A DNA stretch of 34,777 bases from Firmicutes bacterium AM55-24TS (GCA_003460745.1 QTVU01000031.1:1-34777), one strand, 5' to 3'. Positions 1-8,749 are shown, counted from the first letter of the stretch. Notes: a model not told the origin generated them from the sequence alone. Translations and numbers: made by a program.

Positions 1-2
1 TA

Positions 3-233
3 AATGATGTGCAATTCTATTTTCCTGAACCACATCAACCATGGCAAAGAGGTACTAATGAGAATACTAATGGACTTCTACGCGAATATTTTCCTAAAAA
101 ACAGGATTTGACAGAAATTAAACCATCATTAATTAGAGATAAAACTCTTATTTTAAATCAGCGTCCACGCAAATGCTTGAACTGGAAATCGCCTTTTGAA
201 GTTTATTTTGATATATCGTTGCATTTGACTTGA
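3..233 (+). CDS. IS30-family transposase, C-terminal part (cut by window edge)
   Basis: The reading frame is open from base 3 and ends at TGA 231-233. The encoded end contains PWQRGTNENTNGLLREYFPK, the hallmark C-terminal block of IS30-family DDE transposases. The Glu in NENTNG should be the last acidic catalytic residue. The GTG at position 9 is only the first in-frame start-like codon; the true start lies left of the window. The stop is followed by TTGACTTGACAATTCA, which resembles the usual IS30 terminal inverted repeat, so the element probably ends near 240. Whether the whole transposase is intact cannot be judged here. Confidence 0.85.
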   Translation, partial: NDVQFYFPEPHQPWQRGTNENTNGLLREYFPKKQDLTEIKPSLIRDKTLILNQRPRKCLNWKSPFEVYFDISLHLT

Positions 234-315
234 CAATTCAAGGAATAAAAAAATTGGTCGTAATGATCCGTGTCCGTGTGGAAGTGGGAAAAAACATAAA
301 AAAATGTTGTGTTGA
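229..315 (+). pseudogene. SEC-C zinc-motif tail, truncated and frameshifted
   Basis: Right after the IS30 end, the frame reads IGRNDPCPCGSGKKHKK and then MLC-stop. The block up to HKK is a near-perfect SEC-C motif, the zinc-binding tail of SecA and of many small proteins; the family continues with Cys-Cys. Removing one A from the A-run at 298-304 restores HKKCC and continues the frame to a stop near 358. No start codon or upstream domain is present, so this is a remnant, probably of a gene interrupted by the IS30 insertion. It runs tail-to-tail into cotJC. Confidence 0.7.
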
Positions 316-322
316 CAAAGAT

Positions 323-982
323 TTAGATACAGACAGGAGTGCGGCCATTTATCAATAATAATATTTCAAGCAAAAATTTATAATTTTCAATGTCTATAAA
401 TTGCATTTTCACACACGCTATATATCCCCCAAATCTGTTTGAATGAGTAAAAATTGCCTCACCGAATCTTTGGAAATGTACTACTTCACGCTGGCGCAAG
501 AATTTAATTACTTCATTAACGTCAGGGTCATCTGACAATTTAAGTATGTTATCATATACGGCACGTGCTTTTTGTTCCGCAGCCAAGTCTTCATAGAGAT
601 TTGTAAGCGGATCACCGGTTACGGCGATGCTTGCGGCGTTAAAAGGTGAGCCTTGCGAACTTTGTGGGAATACTGACGCACCGTTATCCGAATAATACTC
701 CCACGAGCCCATTTCGCTCCACTCTTTAGGCGGAGCATTTTTTGAAAGCTGTGCAACAAGTGAGCCGACAATTTCCAAATGTGCCAATTCCTCCGTACCT
801 ATATCCGTAAGCAACCCCTTTGAAACTTCATCGGGCATAGTATATCTTTGCGACAAATATCTAAGTGATGCGCCGAGTTCACCGTTTGGACCGCCGTATT
901 GAGTTATAACCACATTTGCAAGACGTGGATTAGGTTTTGAAACCTTTACCGGAAATTCGAGAAATTTATTATAACTAAACAT
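323..982 (-). CDS. cotJC: CotJC-like manganese catalase, spore coat
   Basis: Belongs to the non-haem dimanganese catalase family found in the spore coat (CotJC). Residues 1-176 match the family: Glu in GELGASLRYLSQR, Glu and His in GTEELAHLE, Glu in AAEQKARAVY, and Glu/His in REVVHFQRFGEA supply the expected di-Mn ligands. It is the third gene of cotJA-cotJB-cotJC; its ATG (982-980) sits at the cotJB stop. After FGEA the last 43 residues (from IFTHSNRFGG) are unlike the short tail of the family, which normally ends in something like NFYxFNP. In the next frame the same DNA reads NFYSFKQIW, suggesting a small deletion or frameshift near 440-460. The catalytic core is complete; the C-terminus is probably altered. 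Confidence 0.85.
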   Translation of the reverse strand: MFSYNKFLEFPVKVSKPNPRLANVVITQYGGPNGELGASLRYLSQRYTMPDEVSKGLLTDIGTEELAHLEIVGSLVAQLSKNAPPKEWSEMGSWEYYSDNGASVFPQSSQGSPFNAASIAVTGDPLTNLYEDLAAEQKARAVYDNILKLSDDPDVNEVIKFLRQREVVHFQRFGEAIFTHSNRFGGYIACVKMQFIDIENYKFLLEILLLINGRTPVCI

Positions 983-1242
983 TACTTATTAGCCTCCTTT
1001 TCCCACGGCCACGGATTATCAAGCCAGTTAAACTCATCCTGCATAGCGGTTGAAAACTGGTTTAGCGGGCCGAATTTTTCTTCATATTCACATTTCAATT
1101 CCTTTGTTTTCTTAACAAGTGCCTGAAACATTCTGAATGCCTTTTTATCGTCCGAATGGGTATCAAGATACAAAAGCATATCATAAGCGGCAAAATTGCT
1201 GCACTGAATTTTTTTCAGCATTTCAACTCTTGAACATTCCAT
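982..1242 (-). CDS. cotJB: Spore coat protein CotJB
   Basis: An 86-residue protein with the CotJB pattern: an N-terminal helix EMLKKIQCSNFAAYDMLLYLDTHSDD and a C-terminal FNWLDNPWPWE. In Bacillus, CotJB is part of the sigma-E-controlled cotJ operon and helps place CotJC in the inner coat; that role is taken from the family. A longer frame starts at 1260, but its first codons contain GGGGAGGCGG, a ribosome site 7 bases before the ATG at 1242. That ATG overlaps the cotJA stop as TGATG, so 1242 is the better start and translation is probably coupled. Confidence 0.88.
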   Translation of the reverse strand: MECSRVEMLKKIQCSNFAAYDMLLYLDTHSDDKKAFRMFQALVKKTKELKCEYEEKFGPLNQFSTAMQDEFNWLDNPWPWEKEANK

Positions 1243-1436
1243 CACATACCGCCTCCCCACTGTTTACAAACCTTACCGTATTCACACATATTCAAATCAA
1301 GTTCAGGGAATATCGTACCTTGCATAAGCCCTGTACAATCATCATAAACTTCTTCCATTTCCTGCACGGGAACATAACCGTAGCCGACACAACCGCACTT
1401 CGGATAAGGGCAGCTCGGTTTATTTGATTCTGACAT
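1242..1436 (-). CDS. cotJA: Spore coat associated protein CotJA
   Basis: A 64-residue protein with the CotJA features: MQGTIFPELDLNMCEYG near the C-terminus and several Cys (CPYPKCGC). First gene of the cotJ operon; AAGGAG lies about 8 bases before the ATG. On the minus strand upstream, a CATACTAT element (plus 1484-1491) resembles the -10 of sporulation sigma-E promoters, but I could not identify a convincing -35, so regulation by sigma-E is inferred from the family. A short CGGAT/ATCCG hairpin (1462-1477) lies in the leader. Confidence 0.85.
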   Translation of the reverse strand: MSESNKPSCPYPKCGCVGYGYVPVQEMEEVYDDCTGLMQGTIFPELDLNMCEYGKVCKQWGGGM

Positions 1437-1518
1437 TTATAACAACTCCTTTTTTCAAATTCGGATTTACATATCCGTAATATATAGTATGATTTTATAC
1501 CAATAAAGGTGAAATTTA

Positions 1519-1547
1519 TTTACATATTCTTTGATTTAAGTTATAAT
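1519..1547 (+). promoter_or_regulatory. Promoter of the isochorismatase-like gene
   Basis: TTTACA (1519-1524), a 17-base spacer, and TATAAT (1542-1547). It lies just before the GGAG (1557-1560) of the downstream gene, so the 5' leader is very short. Confidence 0.65.
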
Positions 1548-1569
1548 AATGAAAAAGGAGTGAATGAAT

Positions 1570-2082
1570 ATGAAACGATTACTTATAGTAGTAGATTACC
1601 AAAATGACTTTGTATGCGGAAGTCTTGGTTTTGACAAGGCAAAAGAGCTTGAAAAAGGCATTTTAGAAAAAATCGCCGAATACCAAAATGACGAAATAAT
1701 ATATACTTTAGACACTCATTTTGACGACTATCTCACCACAGCAGAGGGTAAAAGTCTGCCTGTTCCCCATTGCATTAAAGGAACCGTCGGTCACAAGCTT
1801 TACGGCGGATTAGCCGACGCTTTAAAAGGCAAGCTATGTTTTGAAAAAAATACATTCCCATCGCTTGAAATGGCAAAGTATCTTGAAGGCAAAGACTTCG
1901 ATACAATAGAGCTTTGCGGACTTGTGAGCAACATATGCGTACTTTCAAATGCCGTTATGGCAAAATCGGCTTGTCCGAATTCCGAAATAATTGTCGACTC
2001 ATCTCTTACCGCCGCGGCAGACGAAGAAATGCATCAAAAATCGCTTGACGTTATGAAAGGTTTATTCATAAAAGTACTTTAA
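1570..2082 (+). CDS. Isochorismatase-family cysteine hydrolase (nicotinamidase-like)
   Basis: A 170-residue member of the isochorismatase/nicotinamidase fold. The Asp of VDYQNDF near the N-terminus, the Lys of CIKGT and the Cys of LCGLVSNICVLSNA form the expected Asp-Lys-Cys triad. Length and motif order fit small amidases such as nicotinamidase (PncA); the substrate is not fixed by sequence, so no gene symbol is given. An ATG at 1564 is only 3 bases from GGAG, while ATG 1570 is 9 bases away and is preferred. It stands alone between its own promoter and the promoter of the GH51 gene; a weak AAATA/TATTT hairpin followed by eight T (around 2099-2120) may end it. Confidence 0.82.
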   Translation: MKRLLIVVDYQNDFVCGSLGFDKAKELEKGILEKIAEYQNDEIIYTLDTHFDDYLTTAEGKSLPVPHCIKGTVGHKLYGGLADALKGKLCFEKNTFPSLEMAKYLEGKDFDTIELCGLVSNICVLSNAVMAKSACPNSEIIVDSSLTAAADEEMHQKSLDVMKGLFIKVL

Positions 2083-2126
2083 AATCAGAAAAAAACATTA
2101 AATATCAGAGTATTTTTTTTAACATA

Positions 2127-2155
2127 TTGCATTTAAAATTCGGTCATAGTATAAT
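2127..2155 (+). promoter_or_regulatory. Promoter of the GH51 arabinofuranosidase operon
   Basis: TTGCAT (2127-2132), a 17-base spacer and TATAAT (2150-2155), about 40 bases ahead of the GH51 start. No obvious operator was seen. Confidence 0.65.
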
Positions 2156-2195
2156 CAAAACGGATATTTTTTGTATGTGAAAGAGAGGAAATGAA

Positions 2196-3665
2196 ATGGC
2201 AAAAGCAATAATAAATACAGCAAGAAATCAAGGAAAGATAAGCAAATATATTTACGGTCAATTTGCCGAACATCTTGGCAGATGTATATATGAAGGATTA
2301 TATGTTGATAAAAATTCGGACATACCTAACAAAAACGGTATGCGTTGTGATGTTGTAAACGCTTTAAAGGAGCTTGAAATACCGGTATTACGTTGGCCGG
2401 GCGGTTGTTTTGCGGACGACTATCACTGGCGTGACGGTATCGGCGAAAAATCACAGCGTCCTTATATGGTAAATACAAATTGGGGCGGTGTTGTCGAAAA
2501 CAACCACTTCGGTACACACGAATTTTTTGAACTTTGCGAACAGCTCGGAACAGAGCCGTACATATGCGGAAATGTCGGCAGCGGTACTGTACAGGAAATG
2601 CGTGACTGGGTTGAATATATGACATTTGACGGTGATTCACCGCTTGCAAACGAACGCCGTAAAAACGGCCGCGAAAAGCCTTGGAAGTTAAAATTCTTCG
2701 GTGTCGGCAATGAAAACTGGGGTTGCGGCGGTAATATGCGTCCCGAATATTACGCCGACCTATACAAGAGATATGCAACATTTATAAGAAACTACGGCGA
2801 TGAGCCAATCTACAAAATCGCAGGCGGTCCGAACGTTGACGATACTCGTTGGATGGAAACATTAATGCAGAATATCCGTCATATGACAGAGGGTATCTCT
2901 CTGCACAACTATACTTTTGAAAGTGCTTGGGAAAACAAAGGCAGTGCAACCGAATTTGACAATGACGGTTGGTATAAACTTATGGCTAACGCTATGAAGA
3001 TGGACAAAGTTATAAACGTTCATACTGCAATCATGGACAGATATGACCCCGAAAAGAAAATCGACCTTATCGTAGACGAATGGGGCAACTGGTTTGATGT
3101 TGAAATCGGAACTAATCCGGGATTTTTATATCAGCAGAATACTATGCGTGACGTTATAAGCGGTATGCTTATACTTCACATTTTCCACAAGCACAACGAC
3201 CGTGTTAAGATGGCTAACATTGCACAGATGGTGAACGTACTTCAGGCAATGATTCTTACGGACGGTGAAAAAATGGTGCTTACACCTACATATCACTTGT
3301 TCAGAATGATGAAAGGTCATATGGACGGCGAAAGAGTTGACGTTGACTATGACTGCGAAGAACAGGAAATCAACGGCTTGAAGTTCCCTAAAATCAGCAT
3401 TTCCGCCTCAAAGAAAAACGGTGAAATGACTGTTTCAATCTGCAACACAAGTCTTGACAGTGACGAAGATATGGAGCTTGATTTGCGTGACAGTGAATTT
3501 TCTGTTGCAGACGGAGAAATTCTTGTATCGGAGCATATGAACGACTGCAACACATTTGACGCACCGAACACCGTTGAGCCGAAAAAGTTTGATGTATCAC
3601 TTGAAAACGGTAAACTTTCATTCAAGCTGCCTAAAATGAGTGCTTGTGTAATAACATTAAAGTAA
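2196..3665 (+). CDS. abfA: GH51 alpha-L-arabinofuranosidase (intracellular)
   Basis: A 489-residue GH51 enzyme that releases terminal alpha-L-arabinofuranose from arabinan or arabinoxylan oligosaccharides. The N-terminus [15 protein letters not shown] and the segment [14 protein letters not shown] are typical. The acid/base Glu is in [11 protein letters not shown] and the nucleophile Glu in VDEWGNW. A C-terminal beta-sandwich follows from about residue 380. There is no signal peptide, so it acts on imported oligosaccharides. GAGAGGA precedes the ATG. Its stop overlaps the next gene's ATG (TAATG), so three genes (GH51, small zinc protein, ComF) form a tight unit. It fits the pectin/arabinan theme of the window. 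Confidence 0.93.
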   Translation: MAKAIINTARNQGKISKYIYGQFAEHLGRCIYEGLYVDKNSDIPNKNGMRCDVVNALKELEIPVLRWPGGCFADDYHWRDGIGEKSQRPYMVNTNWGGVVENNHFGTHEFFELCEQLGTEPYICGNVGSGTVQEMRDWVEYMTFDGDSPLANERRKNGREKPWKLKFFGVGNENWGCGGNMRPEYYADLYKRYATFIRNYGDEPIYKIAGGPNVDDTRWMETLMQNIRHMTEGISLHNYTFESAWENKGSATEFDNDGWYKLMANAMKMDKVINVHTAIMDRYDPEKKIDLIVDEWGNWFDVEIGTNPGFLYQQNTMRDVISGMLILHIFHKHNDRVKMANIAQMVNVLQAMILTDGEKMVLTPTYHLFRMMKGHMDGERVDVDYDCEEQEINGLKFPKISISASKKNGEMTVSICNTSLDSDEDMELDLRDSEFSVADGEILVSEHMNDCNTFDAPNTVEPKKFDVSLENGKLSFKLPKMSACVITLK

Positions 3666-3910
3666 TGGCAAAATGTAAACGGTGCGGATTAAAAACCGTT
3701 CTTTCCGAAGACGATATTCAAAAAATGGTTGAGCAAGTCACTTCAATGAAAAGTGTACGGCTTGTAAGCAGTGATGTATATAAAAACAGATTTGATATTT
3801 GTCAAAACTGCGATGATTTTATGTACGGCTCAACGTGCGGTGTATGTGGCTGTGTTATGCAGGTAAGAGCAAGATTATCGGACGGCAAATGTCCGAAGAA
3901 AAAGTGGTAA
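3665..3910 (+). CDS. Small cysteine-rich protein, DUF6171-like zinc ribbon
   Basis: An 81-residue protein with an N-terminal CKRC and a C-terminal CQNCDDF..CGVCGC..KCP pattern, enough for two zinc sites. The end DGKCPKKKW resembles small Clostridia proteins grouped as DUF6171; function is unknown. A frame start at 3644 exists, but the ATG at 3665 overlaps the GH51 stop (TAATG) and fits coupled translation. No separate ribosome site is visible. The ComF gene starts one base after its stop. Confidence 0.72.
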   Translation: MAKCKRCGLKTVLSEDDIQKMVEQVTSMKSVRLVSSDVYKNRFDICQNCDDFMYGSTCGVCGCVMQVRARLSDGKCPKKKW

Positions 3911-3911
3911 T

Positions 3912-4580
3912 ATGAGTAAGTATATTTGTGTATTTTGTGACGAACGAAAAGAGAGCGACACCGCTCACCTTATAAACGGTAAAATCGGCATATGCCGTCA
4001 CTGTTTTGAAAATCTTGACAAAACGGCATACGCCTCACCTTATCAAGGTACGGAACATATCGCTTTCACAATGTCCCCCTTTGAATACACAAAAAGTATG
4101 CGTAAAGTTATACTTGATTTAAAATTCTCAAATTGCAAAGCCTATGCAAAATTACTTGCCGATATGATGAAAAATTATCTTGATTCATATGATATATGGG
4201 ATACATTTGATTATATCGTTCCGGTTCCTCTGCACAAGAAACGTTTAAAGGAACGCGGTTACAATCAATCCGAACTTATAGCAAAAGAAGTTGCGGAGTA
4301 TTTAAAAATACCTATGCGTACAGATTTGCTTATCCGCACAAAAGCAACTAAAAAGCAAAGTTCACTTGTACGAACGGAACGTGTTACAAATGTTCAGAGT
4401 GCATTCAAATGCACAGAAAAATGTGACGGTAAGAAAATATTGCTTTTTGACGATATTTACACCACAGGAAACACCGCTCAGTCTTGTGCAAGAGAATTGG
4501 CGAATAACGGTGCTGAGCAAATATGTGCTTTGACGCTTGCAATTCACGTTCAAATAAAATTACCTATAATTGCGTATTAA
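3912..4580 (+). CDS. comFC: ComF family phosphoribosyltransferase-like protein
   Basis: A 222-residue protein with an N-terminal zinc finger (CVFC..CRHC, residues 5-29) and a C-terminal phosphoribosyltransferase fold. The PRPP-binding loop is ILLFDDIYTTGNT, preceded by the family block VPVPLHKKRLKERGYNQSE and by RTKATKKQSSL. ComFC-type proteins are needed for natural transformation in several bacteria, but most genomes carry one without other competence genes nearby, as here; a general role is plausible. It follows the small zinc protein without a gap and probably shares the GH51 promoter. Confidence 0.88.
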   Translation: MSKYICVFCDERKESDTAHLINGKIGICRHCFENLDKTAYASPYQGTEHIAFTMSPFEYTKSMRKVILDLKFSNCKAYAKLLADMMKNYLDSYDIWDTFDYIVPVPLHKKRLKERGYNQSELIAKEVAEYLKIPMRTDLLIRTKATKKQSSLVRTERVTNVQSAFKCTEKCDGKKILLFDDIYTTGNTAQSCARELANNGAEQICALTLAIHVQIKLPIIAY

Positions 4581-4637
4581 AAACAAAATATCCGTTAAAA
4601 ATAGATATATATTACATCAAGAAAGAAAGGATTTCTT

Positions 4638-5294
4638 ATGAAACATATATCTAAACGAATATCGGTAATTTTATTGTCAACAGTAATATGTTGTGTGTTT
4701 TGCGAAAGTACCGTTTTCGCATTGTCAAAGATAGGCTCGCAAGGTCAGGAAGTCACAAATATTCAAACAAGGCTTAAGTCTTGGGGATATTACAGCGGAA
4801 GTATTGACGGAATATACGGTTGGCGTACCGCCAATGCGGTGAAAGAATTTCAGCGTAAGAACGGTCTTACCGCCGACGGTATCTCAGGTCCCGCAACACT
4901 TTCAAAAATAGGTTTGCCGACAGGCTCATCATCAAGTTCATATTCTAATGATACAACACTTCTTGCAATGGTTATAAACGGTGAAGCAAGAGGTGAAAGC
5001 TATGAGGGGCAAGTGGCAGTAGGTGCTGTTGTTTTAAACCGCGTACGTCATTCCTCGTTTCCGAACACAATCGCAGGAGTTGTATATCAACCCGGTGCAT
5101 TTACCGCCGTTGACGACGGACAGATTAACAAAGCGATACAATCATCTTGCTATAATGCCGCGCGTGACGCTTTGAACGGCTGGGATCCGACAGGCGGTGC
5201 AATATATTACTACAACCCATCCACAGCAACAAGTTCATGGATTCGTACAAGACCTATTATTAAAACTATCGGAAAACACGTTTTCTGTAAATAA
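4638..5294 (+). CDS. sleB: SleB-like spore cortex-lytic / cell wall hydrolase
   Basis: A 218-residue exported hydrolase. Residues 1-28 form a signal peptide ending at VFA. Residues 35-90 are a PG_binding_1 domain (GSQGQEVTNIQTRLKSWGYY). From about residue 105 comes the Hydrolase_2/SleB catalytic domain with the catalytic Glu in NGEARGESYEGQVAVGAVVLNR and the end segment ATSSWIRTRP. The family cleaves cortex peptidoglycan (lytic transglycosylase type) during germination. AAAGGA precedes the ATG. A 36-residue membrane protein follows 12 bases later. A vegetative wall role cannot be excluded from sequence alone. Confidence 0.88.
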   Translation: MKHISKRISVILLSTVICCVFCESTVFALSKIGSQGQEVTNIQTRLKSWGYYSGSIDGIYGWRTANAVKEFQRKNGLTADGISGPATLSKIGLPTGSSSSSYSNDTTLLAMVINGEARGESYEGQVAVGAVVLNRVRHSSFPNTIAGVVYQPGAFTAVDDGQINKAIQSSCYNAARDALNGWDPTGGAIYYYNPSTATSSWIRTRPIIKTIGKHVFCK

Positions 5295-5306
5295 GGAGAA
5301 TAAATT

Positions 5307-5417
5307 ATGTCTGCAAAAGCTATTGTATTGACTGTTCTTATTGTAATATTTCTGCTTTTGGTCGTTATAGACGGCCGCAGAAAATTAAAGAAGAATAACA
5401 ATAATGATAATGATTAA
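5307..5417 (+). CDS. 36-residue single-pass membrane protein
   Basis: AAGGAG (5293-5298) lies 8 bases before ATG 5307. The product has one strong hydrophobic helix (AIVLTVLIVIFLLLVVI) followed by a basic, then Asn/Asp-rich tail (GRRKLKKNNNNDND). It lies 12 bases after the SleB-like gene and just before a terminator, so it is co-transcribed. It resembles the N-terminal part of short FeoB-associated membrane proteins but has no Cys. Function unknown; possibly a partner of the hydrolase, as YpeB is for SleB in bacilli, though it shows no resemblance to YpeB. Confidence 0.6.
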   Translation: MSAKAIVLTVLIVIFLLLVVIDGRRKLKKNNNNDND

Positions 5418-5420
5418 AAA

Positions 5421-5455
5421 AGACTGTCGGCGATTTTTTGCCGACAGTCTTTTAT
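5421..5455. terminator. Bidirectional terminator between sleB operon and GH2 gene
   Basis: Perfect 11-bp stem AGACTGTCGGC (5421-5431) / GCCGACAGTCT (5440-5450) with T-rich sequence after it on the plus strand and A-rich sequence before it, so it can serve both converging genes. Confidence 0.85.
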
Positions 5456-8400
5456 TGTTTGGTTTCTATTCTGAAAACTTCCACTTTATCGTCATACCAC
5501 GCACTTACGCCGTCAATATATGACGCTATCGCGCTGACTTCCATAACGAATTGTCCGCTGTCCGAAATATACGGCTCACCGTCCATAAGATTTTCATTTC
5601 CGTTTACAAGTAAATGAGTACATCCGCACTCTGCCGTAACGACATATTCACCGCTTTTCAATGTAAGTATTTTTTCGTCCGAATTATATTCAAAGTCGAA
5701 ATGTTCGCTCCACTCGGTTTTAAGACGTTCAAGAATACAAATCACCGCACCCCATATACGACCGTTTTTATTAAGGCTTCTTACTCCCCTTGTATCCGGC
5801 TCTTGACCGTTCACAAGTATTTTGCAGTAAGGCTCGGATTCGGGAACATACTTAATGTTATCGATTTGTTCTATCGCCTCAAATTCCGCTCTGTCTGCGT
5901 CATTTTTGCAATCTTCGTATATTCCGTCAAACGTACATTCCGTAAGAGTATCATTTTGGGTTTCAACGCTTTCAAATTCGATTTCCGCCGTTATGCCGTT
6001 CATATTCGCTTTTAGCTTTAGCTTTCCGACATTTTCTGTCGAACGAATAAACACTCTGTTCGTACCGCACTCGGCATAGACGTAATTTTTATGTATAACA
6101 CTCTCTTGCTTATCTCCGAAATCAAATTTACCGCTGTTATATCCGCCCAAGAATACACCGACACCGCTGAATTCAAAGTCAATTTTATCATAACACAACG
6201 GACAAATATCGCCGTTTTCATCGGTTACTTCAATATCAACGTATGCAACGTCATTGCCGTCAGCTTTAAGTCCGTTTGTATCGGTGTGAAGTGTTAAGTG
6301 AATTTGTGACGGTTCACCGACTGTTTTAATCGTGTCACTTGCAACAAGATTGCCGCCACAGTCATATCCGTATGCGGTTATCTCACCGCTTTCGGTTATG
6401 TCGATATTCGGAAACGGGAACACAAATGTGTAAATCGGTTTATCACACACCCCGACTTCTCTGCCATTGACTTTTAAAACAATTTTCGCAATATCATAAC
6501 TGCCGATTACATACACCGTCTTATTATATGCGTCACGAAAATCCGTTTCGCCTGTTTCTTTCCAATATGTGCCGTTGAACTTTTTCACATTGTATTTGTA
6601 ATTGTCGCCGTCAGCTTTAGGATAATTCCGGTGACCGAAAATTTTAACCGCACTTTTCGGTGACTGCATAACGCGGAACACGTCAAAGCTCTGCTTTTTA
6701 TTACGTACCGCGTCAACTCTGCCACTCATTCTTGCGTTTTCACTGTACGCCTGTCTGCCGTGTTGTGCCGAATCTGTCCAGCACAAAGCCGCACAACCGC
6801 TGTAATAATCCTTTTTCGACGCACCGCCTATTCTGTCATTAAAAAATTCGCCATAGCCTTTAGCCGAAGCAAGTGCCAAGTCCTCCGACGTCATATCGTA
6901 AAAATCAATACCGACCTGCTTACGGCCGCCCTTTCCGCCCCACTTTGTCTTATAATCAAAATCAGGCGGTGAAAAATCGTCCCAAATTCTTCTCGGTGCT
7001 TCTTCACGCAAATATTCAGTTTCCATAATCGGTCCATGCTCGGCGGTAAATCTTGCGGCATGGCGGTTAAGCATAGTTCCGACAAATTCGGATTCTTCTA
7101 TAACGTCCTCTGTATTCAATGTACGGCAACCCATAAATCTTCCGCCGCTTGGGTCAAGTTTTTCTTTAATCGCACGCATTTCAGCCATATGCTCTTTATT
7201 TATCGAATTGTTGCCCGCCTCCCAAAACAAAATTGACGGACTGTTTCTAAACGCAATTATCACATCACGCATAAGTTCAACTCTTTGTTTCCACTGTCTG
7301 CCGAAATTCTCACGTTCCTTGTCGCCTGCCGGTTGTGTGCAAACAATACCGTGACGGTCAAACGAACGAACATCTGCTTTTGAGCCTGCAACGTGCATAA
7401 AGCGAATATGATTTGCATTACTTTCTTTTATAAGCATTGCGTCAACGTCTTTCAGCCATTCAGGTGCAATGCCGATTGCCGCCCATTCATTCGTTGCCCT
7501 TTGTGCGTAACCCCTAAGCCAAACAGGAACATCATTCAAAAGCACGCCCCTATCCTTGTCGTAACCGACCTTTCTGAAACCTGTTTCGATAACTACACTG
7601 TCGCACAATTCGCCGTCCGCAAAAAGTCTTACTTCCACTCTGTACAAAAACGGATTGGATATGCTCCAAAAATTCAGCTTTGTTGTATCCGAAACGGCGC
7701 TTACTTCCGTTACGTTAAACGACTTTGTAACCGTTTCGCCGAGTTTGCTTTCATCATTAACCGCTGTATAGTGCTTTCTCCCGTCAGGCAAAATCTCCGC
7801 AATATATGCGTCTGTCGGCGTTATTGACAACGGCGGTATTTTAGCACTTGTTGAATTTACAACACATTCGTCCGATTTAAAACGCGTTACTTCTTCGCCG
7901 ACAATATTTTTTACGATTATCTCAATATATGCCTTAACATCTTTTCCGCTTTCGTTTCTGATTTCCGACTCAACATTTATTTTCGACGTACCGTTTTGTA
8001 TATCAAAATCACTGCCATAAATATATGTACCCTTTGTCATAAGATTGCTGTAAAGCGGCAAAGTCAAATGCACCTTTGGTTTAAAATGAATTTTTACAGG
8101 TCTTGTTATACCGCCAACAGACGGATTGAAGTCATTGCAATTCCAGAAATATCCCACACCCTCACACACTTTATCGACCTCTTTGTCCTGCGGAAACAAG
8201 TACGAACCGGGTATAACGTCAGGCTTGTTCGGTGTTTCTGCAATGCAAAAATCCGTTTCACGCGTGGCGGTGTTGTCAGTAGCAACAGCGATTAAATTCG
8301 GTTTATCGTAATCGATAAACGGCGTCAAATCAAACCCAAACGGCGCAACACCATTTTCGACATATCCGACCATTTTACCGTTTACGTACAAATAGCACGT

Positions 8401-8715
8401 CTGACGTATTCCCTCAAATTCGATAAGTACCTTTTGACCGCAATATTCTTTCGGAACGGTCAAATAATTTCTGTAAAATGCCGCAGTACGTTTTTGACCG
8501 CTGCCGGCGTCCTTTATTCTGTCACGAAACAAATCGGTATCGTTAAACGTATGCGGAAGCGTTACGCTCTCCCAATTTTCTTCTATATAATCAAGTTCAT
8601 AAAAACAGCGTCCGTTTTTATCCTTATGCTTTTCAAGTGCTTTTTGCATAGGAAACTCATCCGCAAGCAGGAAATGCCAGCCGTGATGAAAACAGAAAAC
8701 TTTACCCTCTTTCAT
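5452..8715 (-). CDS. GH2 family glycoside hydrolase (beta-galactosidase-like), stalk-like C-terminus
   Basis: A 1087-residue GH2 enzyme with no signal peptide. The N-terminal sugar-binding jelly roll (about 1-210) contains WESVTLPHTFND; Ig-like and TIM-barrel domains follow (RGYAQRATNEW, GSKADVRSFDRHGIVC). The nucleophile Glu is in GPIMETEYL (about residue 565). At the usual acid/base site (NPSxxxWSxGNE in the family) it reads NSPSILFWEAGNNS (W498-N503), so the Glu after GN is Asn. The last 125 residues or so (from YCKILVNGQEP) look like a degenerate copper-amine-oxidase stalk domain. TTG 8721 is possible, but GGAGG fits ATG 8715. A beta-galactosidase or beta-glucuronidase role on pectin side chains is inferred. 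It is divergent from the reductase gene. Confidence 0.8.
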   Translation of the reverse strand: MKEGKVFCFHHGWHFLLADEFPMQKALEKHKDKNGRCFYELDYIEENWESVTLPHTFNDTDLFRDRIKDAGSGQKRTAAFYRNYLTVPKEYCGQKVLIEFEGIRQTCYLYVNGKMVGYVENGVAPFGFDLTPFIDYDKPNLIAVATDNTATRETDFCIAETPNKPDVIPGSYLFPQDKEVDKVCEGVGYFWNCNDFNPSVGGITRPVKIHFKPKVHLTLPLYSNLMTKGTYIYGSDFDIQNGTSKINVESEIRNESGKDVKAYIEIIVKNIVGEEVTRFKSDECVVNSTSAKIPPLSITPTDAYIAEILPDGRKHYTAVNDESKLGETVTKSFNVTEVSAVSDTTKLNFWSISNPFLYRVEVRLFADGELCDSVVIETGFRKVGYDKDRGVLLNDVPVWLRGYAQRATNEWAAIGIAPEWLKDVDAMLIKESNANHIRFMHVAGSKADVRSFDRHGIVCTQPAGDKERENFGRQWKQRVELMRDVIIAFRNSPSILFWEAGNNSINKEHMAEMRAIKEKLDPSGGRFMGCRTLNTEDVIEESEFVGTMLNRHAARFTAEHGPIMETEYLREEAPRRIWDDFSPPDFDYKTKWGGKGGRKQVGIDFYDMTSEDLALASAKGYGEFFNDRIGGASKKDYYSGCAALCWTDSAQHGRQAYSENARMSGRVDAVRNKKQSFDVFRVMQSPKSAVKIFGHRNYPKADGDNYKYNVKKFNGTYWKETGETDFRDAYNKTVYVIGSYDIAKIVLKVNGREVGVCDKPIYTFVFPFPNIDITESGEITAYGYDCGGNLVASDTIKTVGEPSQIHLTLHTDTNGLKADGNDVAYVDIEVTDENGDICPLCYDKIDFEFSGVGVFLGGYNSGKFDFGDKQESVIHKNYVYAECGTNRVFIRSTENVGKLKLKANMNGITAEIEFESVETQNDTLTECTFDGIYEDCKNDADRAEFEAIEQIDNIKYVPESEPYCKILVNGQEPDTRGVRSLNKNGRIWGAVICILERLKTEWSEHFDFEYNSDEKILTLKSGEYVVTAECGCTHLLVNGNENLMDGEPYISDSGQFVMEVSAIASYIDGVSAWYDDKVEVFRIETKQ

Positions 8716-8749
8716 AAACAAAATTCCTCCATTATAATGTTATTTCTAT

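Noticed and set aside
7393..7827. Long plus-strand frames opposite the GH2 gene
   Set aside because: They are antisense shadows of a clear GH2 coding region and lack ribosome sites and domain features.
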